From assembly GCA_963711375.1 (NCBI GenBank), contig CAVQDV010000005.1:2108001-2172000 (forward strand): a stretch of DNA of 64,000 nt, read 5' to 3'. Each line of letters begins with the position of its first letter. The first letter of the stretch is position 1. The stretch comes from CAVQDV01 sp963711375 (GTDB lineage Bacteria; Pseudomonadota; Gammaproteobacteria; Coxiellales; Coxiellaceae). Below the pieces are notes generated by a model that saw only the letters and a list, made by a program, of their open reading frames with translations, ran no database searches and had not been told where the DNA came from. The position numbers and the translations under genes were made by a program. Of the stretch, positions 63,001 through 64,000 are shown piece after piece.

Positions 63001-64000
63001 TTTTTCACATCAATGGAATCAGAAACAATTCTCCGATGACTGATGACGTTCGTCTGTCGATGTGGAAAATATTACTGGAAAGTTCAATAAAAGATAAGAC
63101 GCCTTTATTTGATGCCCTGGAAATCGCGACAATTTCTGGGTTTAAAAAAGAGGAAGATCACGATTTTTTTCTCAATTTGATTCAAGAGACGAATAAGTGT
63201 CAGAATCCAGTTTGGTATGAGAATTTAAAACAGATCTACCTTCAGGTGAAAATGTTCTTGGATCCGGAAAAAAAACAGCCTAATCTACGTAACTTTCTTA
63301 AGCGTATTGCTCATGACTATGTGAGTTTTAGGGAACAAAAAAATAAGTTCTCTGAGGAGGAAATGGAGCAGCTCGTAACTCAATATTTCGTCCCAAAGAA
63401 AAAACCACCCAAGAAAAAAATTACAGGAGAAATTCAGCAAGAGCCTCATCAAGAAGTTGATCAAGAAATTTTTGTAGTAAAAGAGCCACTACCCAAAAAA
63501 GACGAAATTGAGAAGATTTCAGAATCAGAAAAAAGAAGGCAAAAGCTTCTTCAGGAAATAAGTTGTGGGAGCTCAGATAAAGTTAAAAAAGAGTGGAAGA
63601 AGCGAAACGAGTGGCAACAGGAAGGTGGGAAAATAAAAGATCTTATTAAGGATAAGCCAGCACTTAAAGCCAATCAAAATCAACCCGCTAGTAAGGAGTT
63701 GTTCAAGGTTGCAGCTCCACCCAAGCCTGCAGAATTAGTCCTTGTGGAAAAGGTAAAACGGATAGTCCCGAAAAAAACTAACCCTCCACAATTTCTGGCA
63801 CCGCCGCCCAAACGTAAAGTCGTAATTAAGGTTCCCGAAATTAATTGGTGGAGAGACTATAAAGCTGATCAGTTATGCATTGCGTTAGATTGCTGGGATA
63901 TTATGAATAATGCCCTGGACGAACTTGAAAGGCCGAAATCAGAGCTTCCTCTAGCAAAGGAAAAGCCTAGTCTCGCGAAAGTAGTGCTTGATGAAAAGAA
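57090..64000 (+). CDS. Giant five-module ankyrin-like repeat protein, candidate effector (partial, >2300 aa)
   Basis: ATG at 57090 follows AGAAGGGG. The frame stays open to the window edge. Five tandem modules of 380-520 residues start near residues 13, 405, 926, 1305 and 1692. Each opens with a diagnostic ankyrin-like unit: GMNIFHFCALKGFYETLIWL, GMNIFHFCAYKGFSKTLYWL, GMNIFHLCAYHGLDKTLAWL, GMNVFHYSANKGYLHILNWF and GMNVIHFCAFKGFYESLNWL. Then come a N(V/I)FEC motif, a second unit (WTLxxHAI-like), a third (FDGxxPIxLALL-like), a KIKxxNPxLxGxSxASLLFH stretch and MWKxLLxSSIxDKxPLF. After about 2087 a Lys/Pro-rich tail begins. It has no signal peptide or membrane helix. A PmrA-type promoter precedes it. 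An effector role is inferred; I recognise no named family. Confidence 0.75.
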   Translation, partial: MRTHFKADISTDKAFLESLKNWLAAGQEIPKDCKELCGDAAEGMNIFHFCALKGFYETLIWLKENGFKCEPLSLVESKPDSILKGLNVFECVFFNPDLSDETARKILEILCTNDEDLRQVSKHNEFISWTLVEHAISVNCLQSAKWALCKIYKIEEKELEPIKSVWELLCLKHPFVQGSFLKLFNASIEKSFLSNQTSSEVFPLLNCNAYNFEGASPIHVVFLKNMPELFKKLNKENSSIHFNTLIKSSNANLNKNCLISLLFNINKIGSDFKISDEDRLILWRAIWDSSGDRQSPVFNMLCGLIMLNLGVGLNQKFIRSLISEMKDLVNEQSYSNLKEAYNIGNNDQHQSDPHNANILSPKQEQDVKMTPVKRIREILKPAINKIPPELLKLVYSNVLDISSDGAFLASIKMLGTPIPNDCRLLCGETYGGMNIFHFCAYKGFSKTLYWLRHGKKMEYKPLSLVSNNPNAAFNGLNVFECALFVGPDCDRPTWISNESVCRTLEVLYTNEVDLDKTSQNQYCHHWTLLDHAISLGYVDPLNFLLTKSRKEISNRIPELESMSDLLGENHGLSETEFFELINSNFVKAANYWLTKSRKEIVNQIDKLDSVWDLLCVNHSFSETAFLELIWHLSLKPDPKSFIPNEVSFRELKGLGLTHIALMQKRPSVLKGLIQLDKTLNLGKKIKSNNPNLKGKSLASLLFHINEIGIDFKMSDEERLMMWKALLESSIDDKKPLYYALAGSVFFAIYEDKNPSFLSSMISVTKESKNNEEWNEILRSLYNFLKYFEVFKKHDLYKLIKIHVLENGDFDDLYKLVERALPKDMYSKNFASGNIRNALIIETCKILEAACKKIPEDFHSLVNKLSLAAGNPDTNEETLIENPSKALTLDSDAGKFMVLLSKQLNNMKSIPGILRRLRENGDVSALDQEFLACLQVKVLDEAFIHQNWDKTYCMYDGMNIFHLCAYHGLDKTLAWLMTQKIDFDPLALIENGDEDLDKSNVYECVLRSSHLTDEIACKTLEVLNPRAEDLSNIRSQMKSFYNRSLVFHAIDSGYLKAVKYLVSKIEKFNPSSPDRGKDSSGKEILLECAWELMLSRKNLKEADCINLLEFFSRDCEFILPREFESVLFDGLTPIQLALLFGREESLSWLIKQNNKFDPAKKIKHSNVIFRGLSVASLLFNRERYESFIDENYMDMRKIDSCLMWKVLLDSSIEDKIPLFHALNGAIYCAIYSGKNTQLFISLIEETNKLKNPDWYEILRNTSIFLSNFDRSNTRLNNLYSLINSTVDNYEKSNKLESNPSKKNISKEEGFLFGALYGFDAIGKPFPEDVTIFGYPSFYTGMNVFHYSANKGYLHILNWFRQKGFKNEPRCLVSNKSNPALNQSNIFECVFQNPKLNDDIVYNILQILDPSEEDFSRKCQIKERSHWTLIHFAVVLGYIKTAKCLLSKIKNFDPLDVGKEKDVLGKEGVLSSAWELLFSNHYSNEQTRVQFLELFIKDYKFAIPSKFKSSAFDGANLIHMAILTGRDLSLNWLFQQDTKRDLGEKISSSNPALHGKSTASLLFHINKVNSIFKLNDDDKLRMWKALIHSPIGDKKPLFYALCGAINFALGTGNNDVFILSSLLETNLLENAEWNEILKQLYIFEIYRNLTPDKKQTVLYNRIKEIVYKNESLRQKKEKLSPEEAFQFEQTLELRDSGFLVILKSLLTAGMGNLNDLGDLIDERSRGMNVIHFCAFKGFYESLNWLCKEASKIPHAVVENNPHTDLNGANVFECILLNRNVTDDIARKILEDLYSKADQALWQAKSNIQNRFAWTLAHHALHRGFLDTFKYLLSTIKNFDPSRVGLSNEKLKKEVQVLSQRKDKFTIKNDDVNNKLNAKSAWEVLFLSPIDHVKEDTCINFLKYLSEECNPPFLIPRKFKSAKFDGIGPTHLALFTERPETLKWLLEQNASLDLGEKIKSGNKVLKGVSLASMIFHINGIRNNSPMTDDVRLSMWKILLESSIKDKTPLFDALEIATISGFKKEEDHDFFLNLIQETNKCQNPVWYENLKQIYLQVKMFLDPEKKQPNLRNFLKRIAHDYVSFREQKNKFSEEEMEQLVTQYFVPKKKPPKKKITGEIQQEPHQEVDQEIFVVKEPLPKKDEIEKISESEKRRQKLLQEISCGSSDKVKKEWKKRNEWQQEGGKIKDLIKDKPALKANQNQPASKELFKVAAPPKPAELVLVEKVKRIVPKKTNPPQFLAPPPKRKVVIKVPEINWWRDYKADQLCIALDCWDIMNNALDELERPKSELPLAKEKPSLAKVVLDEK

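Noticed and set aside
1..64000. tRNA, rRNA, CRISPR array, riboswitch
   Set aside because: I looked for cloverleaf-like segments, regularly spaced repeats and known leader motifs in the gaps and saw none convincing; by eye I could miss a degenerate one.

Overview
The window looks like the chromosome of a host-associated gammaproteobacterium of the Legionella/Coxiella type (order Legionellales in the broad sense). It is moderately AT-rich. Its housekeeping genes and gene orders are gammaproteobacterial (rlmE-ftsH-folP, prmB-aroC-asd, a full suf operon, sdhE, a CBU_0585-like small protein). It also carries very large ankyrin-like, Sel1 and TPR proteins. Several of these have upstream sites matching the PmrA box (two TTAA half-sites exactly 11 bp apart), the element that controls many Dot/Icm effector genes in Legionella and Coxiella. 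I did not identify the species.

Layout. 1-8.5 kb is an accessory region: the end of an MFS transporter, a decayed insertion sequence (545-1468), a tnpB remnant, an amidase, a broken acetolactate decarboxylase, a 1250-residue ankyrin-like protein on the minus strand, and a second remnant of the same insertion sequence (7874-8435). 8.5-15 kb is the suf iron-sulfur operon (regulator, sufB, C, D, S, a SufU-SufA fusion, sufT). sufB carries three single-base frameshifts. 15-26 kb is mostly core: yhbY, rlmE, ftsH, folP, pyrF, a ComEA-like protein, a VapBC pair, an RMD1-family protein, an Smr protein, a second PIN/Phd pair, prmB, aroC and asd. 26-45 kb mixes a Sel1 protein under a PmrA-type promoter, an envelope and thiol-redox group (DsbB-like, PagL-like, a beta-barrel, DsbA-like), an MFS transporter, sdhE, a DegS-like protease, a GGDEF-EAL protein, transaldolase, ferredoxin, glutaredoxin, a large flavin/Fe-S oxidoreductase, glpE, nadA and a guanine deaminase.

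44.6-64 kb is the most unusual part. It holds only large or eukaryote-like proteins: a TPR protein; a 3055-residue protein combining an N-terminal P-loop GTPase-like domain, a long helical middle, a SecA-like helicase core and a C-terminal von Willebrand A domain; an OTU-like protease whose His segment comes before its Cys segment (circularly permuted order); an ankyrin-like protein; and, divergently, a protein of more than 2300 residues made of five tandem copies of a 380-520 residue ankyrin-like module, running off the window end.

Five promoters here and at 26.2 kb share one geometry: half-site, 5 bp, half-site, then exactly 10 bp to a -10-like hexamer. I infer that these genes form a PmrA-controlled set of secreted effectors. 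No secretion-system gene and no pmrA lie in the window, so secretion itself is not shown. I found no rRNA, tRNA or CRISPR array.
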